Assembly: GCF_002532045.1 (NCBI RefSeq)
Contig: NZ_NWTG01000005.1
Span: forward strand, 372,001 to 436,000
DNA: 64,000 nucleotides
Reading direction: 5' to 3'
DNA from: Bradyrhizobium sp. C9
Lineage (GTDB): Bacteria; Pseudomonadota; Alphaproteobacteria; Rhizobiales; Xanthobacteraceae
The translations under genes were made by a program, and so were the position numbers. Numbering within the stretch: position 1 is the stretch's first letter; every line of letters begins with the position of its first letter. This document shows positions 32,586 to 41,596 of the stretch, piece by piece. Under the pieces are notes generated by a model that did no database searches, was not told the origin of the DNA, and saw only the letters and a list, made by a program, of their open reading frames with translations.

Positions 32586-32666
32586 GTACCCCCAGCGAAG
32601 TACTTCCGAAAGGCATTCCGATAGCCCGTGTTTCTCGGCAACAGGGCGTACGCAACCACTAGTCTC
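32586..32666 (+). promoter_or_regulatory. Copy B of a shared three-block cis element
   Basis: GGTAC-N10-GTACT (32586-32605), TAGCCCGTGTTT (32623-32634) and ACGCAACCACTAGTCT (32651-32666) repeat the blocks at 24988-25067. The distance from block 1 to block 2 is identical (37 bp) and from block 1 to block 3 differs by one base. The methyltransferase ATG follows 74 bp later. This copy is clearly intergenic, which supports reading copy A as non-coding too. Confidence 0.62.
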
Positions 32667-32740
32667 GGGCCGTCGGAGGGGAGAGCGGATTAGACCCGGG
32701 AACGGCGGCGCCACGGGCATACGAAGGGTGAACCACCAAG

Positions 32741-33529
32741 ATGGATACTCCGATCTGTCCTCAATGCAGGTACCAGGGAGACGCTTGCGTGCACTGGCAA
32801 GCGCCCCGCTTCCTGCGCTGCCGTGAATGCGGCACGATCTTTCGTGATCCCTATCCAGAAGAGTCGGAGCTTGCGAACTATTACCGCGAAGGATGGAAAG
32901 AACCTGAGCAAAACACCGTCGAAACCGGCGCTACGGACGAAGCTGTCGCCCGATGTCTCGTGGATTCGCTGACAAATACGCTGGGCGTAAGTGGCCTTTC
33001 CGGCATGCGTATCCTGGATTTCGGTGCTGGCCGCGGCGCAATGACTTTCGAACTGATGAAGCGCGGCGCCAGGCTCGCCGCTGTTGAACCGTTCGGCTAT
33101 CAGTTCCTTGCCGAACGCGGCGTTGCAGTCTACCGGGATCTTGCAGACCTCCCCGACGGATCGAGCTTCGACGGGATCGTGTCCCTCGAAGTCATTGAGC
33201 ATCTTCGTGACCCCGGCCGCGTGCTGGCAGGCTTGCACGAGCGCCTGTCACCGGGCGGCTGGCTCCTGATCACCACTCCGAATGCAGCTGGTTTCCCGGC
33301 ACGGCTGATGGGTCAGCGTTGGCGTGAAGCAGCAAGGCCGGGCCATATCGTTTTCTTCACTCCCGCGGCGCTCGCCAGGATTCTGAAGAAGAATGGATTC
33401 AGCCGCGTCCAGCGTCAGCGCTGGCATGTTCGGTATCCTGAGGCCTCTCCGTTACGTGCGCTTCTTCACGTCGGTATGCAAAAGCTGGCTATCGACGGAG
33501 GTCTGCGCATGGTCGCCTACAGGCCGTAA
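32741..33529 (+). CDS. Class I SAM-dependent methyltransferase with N-terminal zinc ribbon
   Basis: A 262-residue protein. The N-terminus has a zinc-ribbon-like pattern, CPQC (6-9) and CREC (27-30). The methyltransferase core follows: MRILDFGAGRGAMTFELMKR (SAM-binding motif I, about 88-107), FDGIVSLEVIEHLRDP and LSPGGWLLITTPN. The HIVFFTPAALARILKKNGF stretch is usual in sugar methyltransferases of polysaccharide loci. It probably O-methylates a sugar of the repeat unit. It begins the block under cis element copy B and is followed after 26 bp by the polymerase gene. Confidence 0.85.
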   Translation: MDTPICPQCRYQGDACVHWQAPRFLRCRECGTIFRDPYPEESELANYYREGWKEPEQNTVETGATDEAVARCLVDSLTNTLGVSGLSGMRILDFGAGRGAMTFELMKRGARLAAVEPFGYQFLAERGVAVYRDLADLPDGSSFDGIVSLEVIEHLRDPGRVLAGLHERLSPGGWLLITTPNAAGFPARLMGQRWREAARPGHIVFFTPAALARILKKNGFSRVQRQRWHVRYPEASPLRALLHVGMQKLAIDGGLRMVAYRP

Positions 33530-33555
33530 GCAAGGGGATGAATTCCTGACATATC

Positions 33556-34947
33556 ATGGCCAGCCCTCTCTCACCTTCCCGTTCTGCAAGCCTGGGCGAC
33601 CGTTACACCCTCGCGCTCTGCTGCGCCCTGGCGGGATATGCGTTGATGGGAAAGGGCTTCGCCTATTGGGGCTATCGGCCGCTTTTCGTCGGCGAGATCG
33701 CCTTCGTCGCGGGGCTCTTCGTGCTGTTGCGCTCAGGTTGTCTGGTGGCCGTATTCGCATCCGGACCGAGCCTTCTTCTCGCGGTGGCCATGGGCTGGGC
33801 CTTGTTGCGCACCTTTCCTTATCTTGACACCTACGGTTCCGACGCATTGCGCGACAGCGTGATCCTCGTATACGGGGTCTTCGCCTTCGTCGTCGCCGCC
33901 CTTCTGATCGAAGACTATCGCCGCATCGATACGATCATTAGTTACTACCAGAAATTCCTGGATATCTACGTTCCTGTCGTCCCCATCCTGTTTCCGCTCA
34001 GCTTCTATTTCGCAGACTATATTCCGAATATACCCGGCACCAGCGTCGGCCTTGTCTGGCTCGGCGCCGGCGAGGTCGCGACACACCTTGCAGGCGCTAC
34101 CGTTTTCATCCTCACGGGCATGCGCAAGCCAACTCCGATCTGGACGGCCTGTCTCATCACGGGAGTGGTGATGGTCGGCGCCGTTAGCCGTGCGGCCGTT
34201 CTGGCATTTGCCGTGCCAGTCGTTCTGGCGGCGTTGGCGCTCGGCAAACTGCGCCCGCTCCTCGTCGTCGTCGCGACCGGTACAGTGCTCCTTGCTGCTT
34301 CCTACGCGATTGAGATGACCGTCTCCAGCTACCAGGAAGCCCGCGTCTCGACCGAACGGCGGATCACCGTTGCGCAAATCGTCGAGAATATCGCCAGCAT
34401 CGCCGGCCAGGGAGGCGCCCAGACCGAGGACACCACGCAGTGGCGCGCGAATTGGTGGCGGACCATCATCGAGAAAACGGTGCATGGACCGTATTTCTGG
34501 ACCGGCCGCGGATTTGGGGTAAACTTGGCTGTCGAGGACGGGCTTGCAAGGGCTAACAGCGAGCGACCCCTGCGCAGCCCGCACAGCGCCCATATGACGA
34601 TCCTGGCGCGCGCCGGGGTGCCGGGGCTTGTGCTGTGGGCTGCTTTTCTGGCCGCTTGGTTTGGCACACTGCTTCGCGCTATGTTGCTGGCCTACAGACG
34701 CGGGCACACCGAATGGACCGCGTTGATGCTGTTTATCGCCTGCTACGTCTCCTCCTGCATCATCAACGCTTCGTTCGACGTCGCACTCGAAGCGCCGATG
34801 CAGGGGATCTGGTTCTGGTGCCTGATCGGCTTCGGCATCGGCGCGACGATGATCTACCGCTACCTGCTGGGTACGGATGAATCCGAAGCATCGGGAGCCA
34901 CCCCGCCGCTGCCGGCCGGTGCACGCGGAGCGTCGCCGCCCGCCTGA
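33556..34947 (+). CDS. Wzy-like polysaccharide polymerase / O-antigen ligase family protein
   Basis: A 463-residue integral membrane protein with about 10-12 hydrophobic segments. It has the large periplasmic loop typical of the Wzy/WaaL superfamily (about 255-345, ending HGPYFWTGRGFGVNL and the SPHSAHMTILARAGVPGL segment with the key His). The family joins lipid-linked repeat units or ligates them to an acceptor. With Wzx and Wzz homologues near, polymerase is more likely than ligase. Its first 75 residues reappear, diverged, at the start of the beta-helix protein at 26526. The C-terminal tail is Pro/Ala/Gly-rich. Confidence 0.82.
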   Translation: MASPLSPSRSASLGDRYTLALCCALAGYALMGKGFAYWGYRPLFVGEIAFVAGLFVLLRSGCLVAVFASGPSLLLAVAMGWALLRTFPYLDTYGSDALRDSVILVYGVFAFVVAALLIEDYRRIDTIISYYQKFLDIYVPVVPILFPLSFYFADYIPNIPGTSVGLVWLGAGEVATHLAGATVFILTGMRKPTPIWTACLITGVVMVGAVSRAAVLAFAVPVVLAALALGKLRPLLVVVATGTVLLAASYAIEMTVSSYQEARVSTERRITVAQIVENIASIAGQGGAQTEDTTQWRANWWRTIIEKTVHGPYFWTGRGFGVNLAVEDGLARANSERPLRSPHSAHMTILARAGVPGLVLWAAFLAAWFGTLLRAMLLAYRRGHTEWTALMLFIACYVSSCIINASFDVALEAPMQGIWFWCLIGFGIGATMIYRYLLGTDESEASGATPPLPAGARGASPPA

Positions 34948-35124
34948 CCGGGCTCTTATGGCGGTTCGCAGCTGTGCCGGCGTTGTCGACGAGCCCTGCC
35001 CCCCTCCGACGCCCGGCGATCGAACCTGGCGCATCGATGGCGACCAGCGCGGAATGATGCTGCTGGACCAGGGCATCCGACGAAATCGGGCGGGTTGTAC
35101 AGGACCCGCAACAAACATGTCGAG

Positions 35125-36453
35125 TTAGCGTTCGGAGCGAAGTTGACCGGGGGACGCGAGCACGGCACCCGCTCCAACTTCGCTTGTGTGCGCTTTGCCG
35201 TCCCCTTGAGTTGCGGGACTCTGCGCTCTGGCAGTGCCAAACCTCAAGAAGAATCCTGCCGAGACCGCCAGCACGAAGCATTCCCTCCCTATGAGCGCGA
35301 TCGCGACGGCGATTGCCGCGTTCGAGAGTTGCTGGGAGAGCAGGTATGCGACAGCGAGGAATATCAACAAGCTTGATACGTTGAGAGTGGCCCAAGCACG
35401 CTCGTGGCCGTAGTTGAACATATAGAGGTTTGACGTGCACGTGTTCGCGTTGATCAGGACCGGGATGACAGACATTACCCGAACGATCGGGATCGCACCC
35501 GAAAAACCCTCTCCGAACAGCAAGAGGATGACATTGGGGGCTATAAAGAACAGGAATAGGCTGAACGCCGCACCAGCGACGAGGGTCAGCAAGGAACGCC
35601 GAATCAGAGCGAGCCCTGCTTCCGGGTCGTGGCGTGCGCAATATGCGACTCTGGGTAGGAGCGCTTCCCACATGGCTCTGAAAAATGGCCGTGTGGCATT
35701 CACGAACTTCTCGGCAATCGAATAGTTGCCGGCGGCAACGTAACCCGAAAAATGCTCGACAAACGGAACAGGCAAAGCCACGAACGCCCTCTCGACAAGA
35801 GTAAAGAGGAATCCTCGCCAGCCGTTCCGAAGCTGCATTCCGACGGCGAACGGTGACACGGCCCTGAAACCGCTGAAGCCGACGGTAGCGATCAACAACG
35901 GCAGGCTGACAAGCCCTGCGACAAGGCCCATCGAGCTCTGAATCGCCACTGCAAGTTCGATCTTGGCAGACGAGGTCACCATCATCAGGAAGCACACCAG
36001 GGCCAAACAACGGCTGACGATCACCGCGACGGTCGCTTGCCATGCGCGTTCCAGAGCGATGAACAGCCAGACCGGAAACAGGATGCCTCCCACCGCGGTC
36101 AGCATGGCGCACAAAAACATGAGCTTGTCGATCGCGAGGATGCCGTCCGTCGCAGCGAAGCCGACGAGCGTCACCAAGCAGCACAGTACGGCTTTCGTGG
36201 CGGTGACCTCAGCGAAGAGAGATGCGATCACGGCCGGCTCATGCCGGGCGGACGCCGCCGCACGTTGCGCAGTCCAATGAAAACCATAATCCACGACCGT
36301 GGTCGCGAACCATCCGATGCTCAGGGCGTATGCGTATTGCCCGAAATGAAGGGGCCCCAGGATCCTGCCGGCATACGGCAGAATGAGAAGGGGTTGCAGG
36401 ACGTCAACCGCATGCATGATGGCTAAGCTGGCCGCTTGCCTACGCAGGCTCAT
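35125..36453 (-). CDS. Second Wzx-like flippase (MOP superfamily)
   Basis: A 442-residue integral membrane protein with about 12 predicted helices. It starts MSLRRQAASLAIMHAVDVLQ followed by PLLILPYAGRILGPLHFGQY, the classic N-terminal signature of Wzx O-antigen flippases. It moves undecaprenyl-linked oligosaccharides across the inner membrane. Unlike the first flippase of the island it has no fused kinase domain. It is a lone minus-strand gene converging on the polymerase gene; the 177-bp gap between them holds nothing I can identify. Confidence 0.87.
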   Translation of the reverse strand: MSLRRQAASLAIMHAVDVLQPLLILPYAGRILGPLHFGQYAYALSIGWFATTVVDYGFHWTAQRAAASARHEPAVIASLFAEVTATKAVLCCLVTLVGFAATDGILAIDKLMFLCAMLTAVGGILFPVWLFIALERAWQATVAVIVSRCLALVCFLMMVTSSAKIELAVAIQSSMGLVAGLVSLPLLIATVGFSGFRAVSPFAVGMQLRNGWRGFLFTLVERAFVALPVPFVEHFSGYVAAGNYSIAEKFVNATRPFFRAMWEALLPRVAYCARHDPEAGLALIRRSLLTLVAGAAFSLFLFFIAPNVILLLFGEGFSGAIPIVRVMSVIPVLINANTCTSNLYMFNYGHERAWATLNVSSLLIFLAVAYLLSQQLSNAAIAVAIALIGRECFVLAVSAGFFLRFGTARAQSPATQGDGKAHTSEVGAGAVLASPGQLRSER

Positions 36454-36645
36454 CAGAAGTCCTCACTGAGGGAGGTCCCATAAGTCTCTGGCGCCCTCTG
36501 TCATGGTGAGCCGCGGCAGCTCTGAAGCATGCCTGCGAATGACAGTCTCAAAAAGCTCTCCGAAGGGGTAACACCGATGAACCGAGTGACGCGAAGACCT
36601 GTCCGCTAACATCCACCATGCAGTCGCACCCGTGGGGTAGAAGCA

Positions 36646-38310
36646 ATGTCGCCGGAGACAGAGGTTTTCGACTATATCATCGTCGGCGCCGGGGCCGCGG
36701 GGTGCGTGGTGGCCAATCGGCTTGCGGCCACCGAAGACTGCACTGTTTGCCTGCTCGAGGCGGGCCCGCCGGACTACAGCGTCTTCCTGCGTGTCCCCGC
36801 CGGGGTTTATAAGGCCGCATCAATTCCGAAATACGCATGGCAGTACGAAACGGAGCCGAACCCGGCGACCGCAAACCGTGCCATCCCGATCCCGCAAGGC
36901 AAGACGCTCGGTGGTTCGACTGCGATCAACGGAATGAACTACAACCGGGGCCATCACGACGATTTCGATGGCTGGGCCCGACGCGGCAACCGGGGCTGGG
37001 CCTACGCCGACGTGCTACCCTACTTCAAGAAAACCGAACGAAGAATCGGGACATGCGACACCACGTACCGAGGCGTCGAGGGAGCGCTGCCGATCACCGA
37101 CTGCGATTGGAAGCACCCGCTTTGCGATTCTTTCATCGAAGCTGCGCAAAACCTCGGACTCCCGCACAGTTCCGACTACAATGGCGCGAGGCAGGCGGGT
37201 TTCGGATACTATCAGCGCTACATCGAGAACGGCTGGCGCGTCAGTGCAGCGCGGGCATTTCTGCGACCGCTTGCCGGGAAGAGGAACCTGGAGATTCGGA
37301 CCAGAGCCCAGGCCACCGCGGTGCTGCTCGAGGGAAAGCGAGCGGTCGGCGTTCGGTACGCGCAAGGACCTGGCCAGCCCGCTCGTGAAGTGAGAGCACG
37401 CCGCGAGGTGATCCTCACCGCCGGGGCCGCGAACACGCCGAAGCTGCTGCAGGTCTCAGGAGTCGGTTCACCGGCATTGCTCGCAGACCTTGGGGTTCCG
37501 GTCCTGCATCAGCTGCCTGGCGTCGGCCAGAACCTGCAAGACCATTACATGATCCATTTCATCGTCCGGGTGAAAGGCAAGACGGTCAGCGGGCGCGGCT
37601 TGAATCTGCTTCAGGAAGGCACCAAATGGCTGCTCGGCCGTCCGAGCATTCTCGCTCTCAGTCCATCTCTCGTATACGGCTTCGCCAATTCGCGGGATCT
37701 CTCCTCCACTCCGGACGTTCAAATAGACGTTGCCATCGGGAATTATTCCAATCTCCGGGAGCGCTTTCCCGTCCTCAAGCCCGGCTTCTATCAGCTACGG
37801 CCGCACAGCACCGGGTTCGTCCGCGCGAGCTCGCCGGATCCCTTCCGTGCCCCAATCATCCAGCCCAACTTTCTCGTGGACGAAAGAGACCAGCGCGTCG
37901 CTGTCGACGGCATCAGGATGATGCGGCGACTGCTCGCCGCCCCCGAGCTCCAGCCTTACTGTTGCGGAGAGGAATTGCCCGGTCCTTCAGTCACGAACGA
38001 TGCCGAGTGCCTGGGGTTTGCGCAGGAGGCCGGACTGACGTCATATCATCCGTGCGGGACGTGCCAGATGGGCCCGCAGGACAACCCGGCGTCTGTCGTC
38101 GATGATCAGTTGCGCGTCCACGGCCTGGAGAATCTGCGGATAGCGGATGCTTCGATCATGCCCACCGTGCCCTCCGCCAACACGTCCGCGGCCGTCTTCA
38201 TGATCGCAGAAAAGGCCGCAGACATGATTCTGGGACGGCATCCTTTGCCCGCAATGCATTCCGATCCCTCCGACCGAGTCCAGCGTCCTCAGCGCGCCTT
38301 GATGGCCTAG
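36646..38310 (+). CDS. GMC family FAD-dependent oxidoreductase (choline dehydrogenase-like)
   Basis: A 554-residue GMC oxidoreductase. DYIIVGAGAAGCVVANRLA (about 9-27) is the FAD-binding motif, GKTLGGSTAINGMNYNRG the first GMC signature, and AGAANTPKLLQVSGVG the second (about 265-280). The C-terminal SYHPCGTCQMG and PTVPSANTSAAVFMIAEKAA carry the active-site His and Asn. The family oxidises alcohols or sugars to aldehydes or lactones. Placement inside a polysaccharide island is unusual; it might oxidise a sugar precursor, or be an unrelated passenger. A 192-bp region separates it from the divergent flippase gene. Confidence 0.88.
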   Translation: MSPETEVFDYIIVGAGAAGCVVANRLAATEDCTVCLLEAGPPDYSVFLRVPAGVYKAASIPKYAWQYETEPNPATANRAIPIPQGKTLGGSTAINGMNYNRGHHDDFDGWARRGNRGWAYADVLPYFKKTERRIGTCDTTYRGVEGALPITDCDWKHPLCDSFIEAAQNLGLPHSSDYNGARQAGFGYYQRYIENGWRVSAARAFLRPLAGKRNLEIRTRAQATAVLLEGKRAVGVRYAQGPGQPAREVRARREVILTAGAANTPKLLQVSGVGSPALLADLGVPVLHQLPGVGQNLQDHYMIHFIVRVKGKTVSGRGLNLLQEGTKWLLGRPSILALSPSLVYGFANSRDLSSTPDVQIDVAIGNYSNLRERFPVLKPGFYQLRPHSTGFVRASSPDPFRAPIIQPNFLVDERDQRVAVDGIRMMRRLLAAPELQPYCCGEELPGPSVTNDAECLGFAQEAGLTSYHPCGTCQMGPQDNPASVVDDQLRVHGLENLRIADASIMPTVPSANTSAAVFMIAEKAADMILGRHPLPAMHSDPSDRVQRPQRALMA

Positions 38311-38360
38311 ATCGCGATCCAGAGGCCAGCTGGCTAGAAGGTAAATGGAGGACCTGATCC

Positions 38361-39527
38361 TTGAAGAGACGAATCCTCGTTGCTTCCGACTTCAACGCGA
38401 AAGATCGGGCCCATTTCGCATCGTCCTACGAGTTCTGCCGTATCGTCACCGAGTGCGATCATGCAGACCTCGTCGCACCTGGCATCGACAACTACCTGAC
38501 GAAACATCTCAGTGGCATCCTGCCACCTCACGACAACCAGAGTGTGCAGCGCGACTTCAACAGGCTGGTCAACGGTGTTCGCAAGGGGCTCGGACTAAAG
38601 AACGCGCCGACGATTGAGCGGGTCGAACTCGAGCAGAACTACGACGTCTTCTTCTTTGTGGCCTGGAGCCCGCAAAGCTTCGTTGAGCTCTCGCGCATCC
38701 AAAATTGGCGCGGTCGCTGCAAGATCGCCGTCGCATATCTGATCGAGCTCTGGTCCAGCACACTCGAAGAGGATCGCCAATACCTGAGACTGTTGGACCA
38801 GTTCGACCACGTGTTTCTGCTTCACAGCGCAAGCGTTGCACGCCTTTCCAAATACACGGCCGCTTCCTGTTCCTTTCTGGCGACCGGCGTCGATTGCCTG
38901 ATTGCCACACCGTATCCGTCGTCCCCCGAGCGGGTCGTCGATGTATATTCGATGGGCAATCGCGCGTCGGGACCACATCGGCAGTTGCTGGCGCTGGCTG
39001 AACGTCGCAACCTCTTCTATCTGTATGACTCGCTCTCGAGCGGCAACTCTCAGGTCAAGGATTGGCGGGAACATCGATTGCTTCTTGCCAATACTATCAA
39101 GCGCACCCGTTACTTCATGGGCTTCAATCCCGCGGCAGTGGCGAGTCTAAACTCGCACAAGATCGCGGGTGAGCAGGTCCTTCCGTCACGTCTGTTCGAG
39201 GGCGCCGCCGGGGGCGCCGTCATCCTTGGAAACGCGCCGCAATGCGCCGAGTTCAAAGAGCACTTCGACTGGCCGGATGCCGTGATTGAGGTCTCTCCGG
39301 AGACCGGCGACATCGCTGCCGTGATCGACGAACTGGATGCGCAGCCGGAGCGAATAGCGCGCATTCGGCGAACGAACGCCGTGGGTAGCTTGCTGCGGCA
39401 CGATTGGGTCTATCGCTGGGAACACATCTTGTCTGCTATCGGAATGGAGCCGCTCCCGCAACTCCACGATCGCAAGTCCCGGCTCAGAGAAGTCGCAGCC
39501 GCTGCGATGTCGCCCTTGCCGGCGTGA
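38361..39527 (+). CDS. CgeB-like GT-B glycosyltransferase
   Basis: A 388-residue protein starting with TTG at 38361, 12 nt after a GGAGG site. The fold looks like GT-B without strong GT4 motifs. The C-terminal SRLFEGAAGGAVILGNAPQC followed by DAVIEVSPETGDIAAVIDEL is the nucleotide-sugar end of CgeB/glycosyl-transferase-family-1 proteins. The central FLATGVDCLIATPYPSSPER stretch is the interdomain link. Such proteins occur in capsule and exopolysaccharide clusters. Donor and linkage are unknown. It lies 50 bp after the GMC gene on the same strand. Confidence 0.72.
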   Translation: MKRRILVASDFNAKDRAHFASSYEFCRIVTECDHADLVAPGIDNYLTKHLSGILPPHDNQSVQRDFNRLVNGVRKGLGLKNAPTIERVELEQNYDVFFFVAWSPQSFVELSRIQNWRGRCKIAVAYLIELWSSTLEEDRQYLRLLDQFDHVFLLHSASVARLSKYTAASCSFLATGVDCLIATPYPSSPERVVDVYSMGNRASGPHRQLLALAERRNLFYLYDSLSSGNSQVKDWREHRLLLANTIKRTRYFMGFNPAAVASLNSHKIAGEQVLPSRLFEGAAGGAVILGNAPQCAEFKEHFDWPDAVIEVSPETGDIAAVIDELDAQPERIARIRRTNAVGSLLRHDWVYRWEHILSAIGMEPLPQLHDRKSRLREVAAAAMSPLPA

Positions 39528-39586
39528 CGCACAGCTTGAGGTGCCCGTGCCTTCCGTCACCAGGAAAGCGTGGAAACATCCTCCTC

Positions 39587-39608
39587 GCGACCAATGATAT
39601 TTGGTCGC
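39587..39608. promoter_or_regulatory. Perfect dyad GCGACCAA-N6-TTGGTCGC upstream of the heptose operon
   Basis: An 8-bp perfect inverted repeat with an AT-rich 6-bp centre (TGATAT), 100 bp before the gmhA start and 60 bp after the preceding stop. It could be an operator for a LacI- or TetR-type dimer or the hairpin that ends the upstream transcript. No T-run follows, which favours an operator. Confidence 0.5.
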
Positions 39609-39707
39609 CATCCGGCCTACCCCCAAAGAGTGAATGTCGCGCGGCAAGAACTGGCGTCTAATACGTCCAGAGGTTTGAGCCGTTGTTCACCTTGGAGAGC
39701 CGGGCGT

Positions 39708-40343
39708 ATGCGCACGATTTGGTCTGAATCACCACATGTGCAACCGGTGATTTCAACACCATCGCAGACATCAGACGTCATCTCAACGCATTTTGAGAAT
39801 GTGCGGCGCGTGCTGGCGGAAGTTCAAGTGCACGCGGTCCAGAGGCTTGTCGATGTTTTCCGTGAGGCTCGCGACCGAGGGGCGTTCATTTACATCGCCG
39901 GAAATGGCGGCAGTTCTTCAACCGCTTCGCACTGGGTCAATGACCTCGGCAAGGCGACCAAACGTTCGGGCTGCCGACCGTTAAAAGTCATGTGCCTGTC
40001 TGACAACATGTCCTGGTTCTCCGCTCTATCGAACGACGAAGGTTATGAGAGGGCATTCTCTGGCCAGCTCGAGAATTTCGCGACCCAGGGAGATGTGTTG
40101 ACCTGCATATCCGCGAGCGGCAACTCCCCGAACCTGGTTCGCGCGGTCGAACTGGCGCGGAGGCAGAAGCTCACTACCGCCGCGCTACTCGGGTTTGACG
40201 GCGGCGCGCTGAGGGGTCTCGTCGATGAGCCGGTGTGCGTCGAGACCGAGAAGGGCAAGTACGAGCTCGTCGAGGACGTCCATTCGGCGATCTGTCACGC
40301 GGTCACAAGGTGTCTCGTTGCCGACAGACCAGGTCTCAACTGA
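39708..40343 (+). CDS. gmhA: Sedoheptulose-7-phosphate isomerase-like SIS protein
   Basis: A 211-residue SIS-domain protein. FIYIAGNGGSSSTASHWVND, LSDNMSWFSALSNDEGYERAF and LTCISASGNSPNLVRAVELA match GmhA, which converts sedoheptulose 7-phosphate to D-glycero-D-manno-heptose 7-phosphate. I use the ATG at 39708, preceded by GGAGAG; the frame is open from 39570 but that part is unlike protein. The stop shares a base with the ATG of the hddC-gmhB fusion (TGATG). It is the first of six genes that make and modify an activated heptose. Confidence 0.86.
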   Translation: MRTIWSESPHVQPVISTPSQTSDVISTHFENVRRVLAEVQVHAVQRLVDVFREARDRGAFIYIAGNGGSSSTASHWVNDLGKATKRSGCRPLKVMCLSDNMSWFSALSNDEGYERAFSGQLENFATQGDVLTCISASGNSPNLVRAVELARRQKLTTAALLGFDGGALRGLVDEPVCVETEKGKYELVEDVHSAICHAVTRCLVADRPGLN

Positions 40344-41596
40344 TGGCCGCCCTCGACGGCACGTCCCGCCAAGCGCGTATCGAAGGCCGGATCTATGATC
40401 GGCCGACGCAGGCGGTCATCCTTGCCGGCGGCCGCGGAACGCGTATGCGGCCGATCACGAACGATCGGCCGAAGCCGATGGTGCCGGTTCTCGGGCGCCC
40501 TTTCCTGGAGTACCAGATCGAGCAATTGCGCGACCAGGGTTTTGAACGAGTCCTGATCCTCCTCGGGTATTTGCCCGAGGTCGTGCAGAACCATTTCGGC
40601 GATGGTCGCGACTGGGGCGTGCACATCGAGTACTCGGTAACGGAACCCGACCAACTGACCAGCAGCCGGGTAGCGACTGCTCGGCACATGATCGATCCCT
40701 GCTTCCTGCTGCTGTACTGCGACAACTACTGGCCGATGCAGATGGACCGGCTGTGGGCGCGATTCTGCGAAGCCGGGAAGCCCGGCTTGATCACCGTCTA
40801 TAGCAACAAGGATCGTTACTCCCGGGGCAGCGCCCTGCTCGACCACGACGGTCATGTGAGCGTATTCGATCGTTTGCGCGTGACGCCCGGGCTTGAGCAG
40901 GTCGAAATCAGTTACGCGATCCTGACAGACCTCGCCCTCGCGTTGCTACCGGAGCAGGACACACTGCTCGAGGAGGCGATCTATACACCACTCGCTCGAC
41001 AAGGGCGGCTCACGGCCTATTCCAGCGATCACCGCTATTACAGCGTCGGCTCGCTGGACCGCCTGCCGGCGACGGAAGCCTTCATGCGCCGCAAGCCGAC
41101 CGTAATCCTCGATCGCGACGGCGTGCTCAACCGCAAGCCGCCGCAAGCGCAATACGTACGGAACTGGAATGAGTGGGCGTGGTGCCCCGGCTCTCTCGAA
41201 GCACTCCGGCTGCTGCACGACCGGGGCTACCGCACAATCATCGCCTCGAACCAGCCCGGCATCGGCCGTGGCGTCATGAGCGAGGCCGACCTCGACGCCG
41301 TACACGACCGCATGAAGCGGGACGTCTCGCAGGCGGGAGGCTCGATCGACGCGATATATTACTGTCCGCACGGTTGGGAAGACGGCTGCGAGTGCCGCAA
41401 GCCGAAACCCGGTCTCCTTTACCAGGCGCAACGTGACTTCCAGCTCGACCTCACGCGCACGCCATTCGTTGGCGACGATGAGCGCGACGCTGCGGCAGCG
41501 GCCGCGGCCGACTGTCCCTTCCAGCGCGTGACCGATGACTATTCGCTCCTCGACCTCACCCGGCAAATGCTGAACGGAACCCCGGAATATGCCTGA
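40343..41596 (+). CDS. Bifunctional heptose-1-phosphate nucleotidyltransferase / heptose bisphosphatase
   Basis: A 417-residue fusion. Residues about 20-245 are a sugar nucleotidyltransferase of HddC type (AVILAGGRGTRMRPITNDRP with KPM and LLYCDNYWPMQMD). About 250-415 is a GmhB-type HAD phosphatase (VILDRDGVLNRKPPQAQYVR, IIASNQPGIGRGVMSE, the zinc-loop pattern CPHGWEDGCECRKPKPGLL and FVGDDERDAAAA). It would remove the C7 phosphate of heptose 1,7-bisphosphate and form the nucleotide sugar, normally GDP-D-glycero-alpha-D-manno-heptose. These are usually separate proteins. Start at 40343 is set by the TGATG junction. Confidence 0.85.
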   Translation: MAALDGTSRQARIEGRIYDRPTQAVILAGGRGTRMRPITNDRPKPMVPVLGRPFLEYQIEQLRDQGFERVLILLGYLPEVVQNHFGDGRDWGVHIEYSVTEPDQLTSSRVATARHMIDPCFLLLYCDNYWPMQMDRLWARFCEAGKPGLITVYSNKDRYSRGSALLDHDGHVSVFDRLRVTPGLEQVEISYAILTDLALALLPEQDTLLEEAIYTPLARQGRLTAYSSDHRYYSVGSLDRLPATEAFMRRKPTVILDRDGVLNRKPPQAQYVRNWNEWAWCPGSLEALRLLHDRGYRTIIASNQPGIGRGVMSEADLDAVHDRMKRDVSQAGGSIDAIYYCPHGWEDGCECRKPKPGLLYQAQRDFQLDLTRTPFVGDDERDAAAAAAADCPFQRVTDDYSLLDLTRQMLNGTPEYA

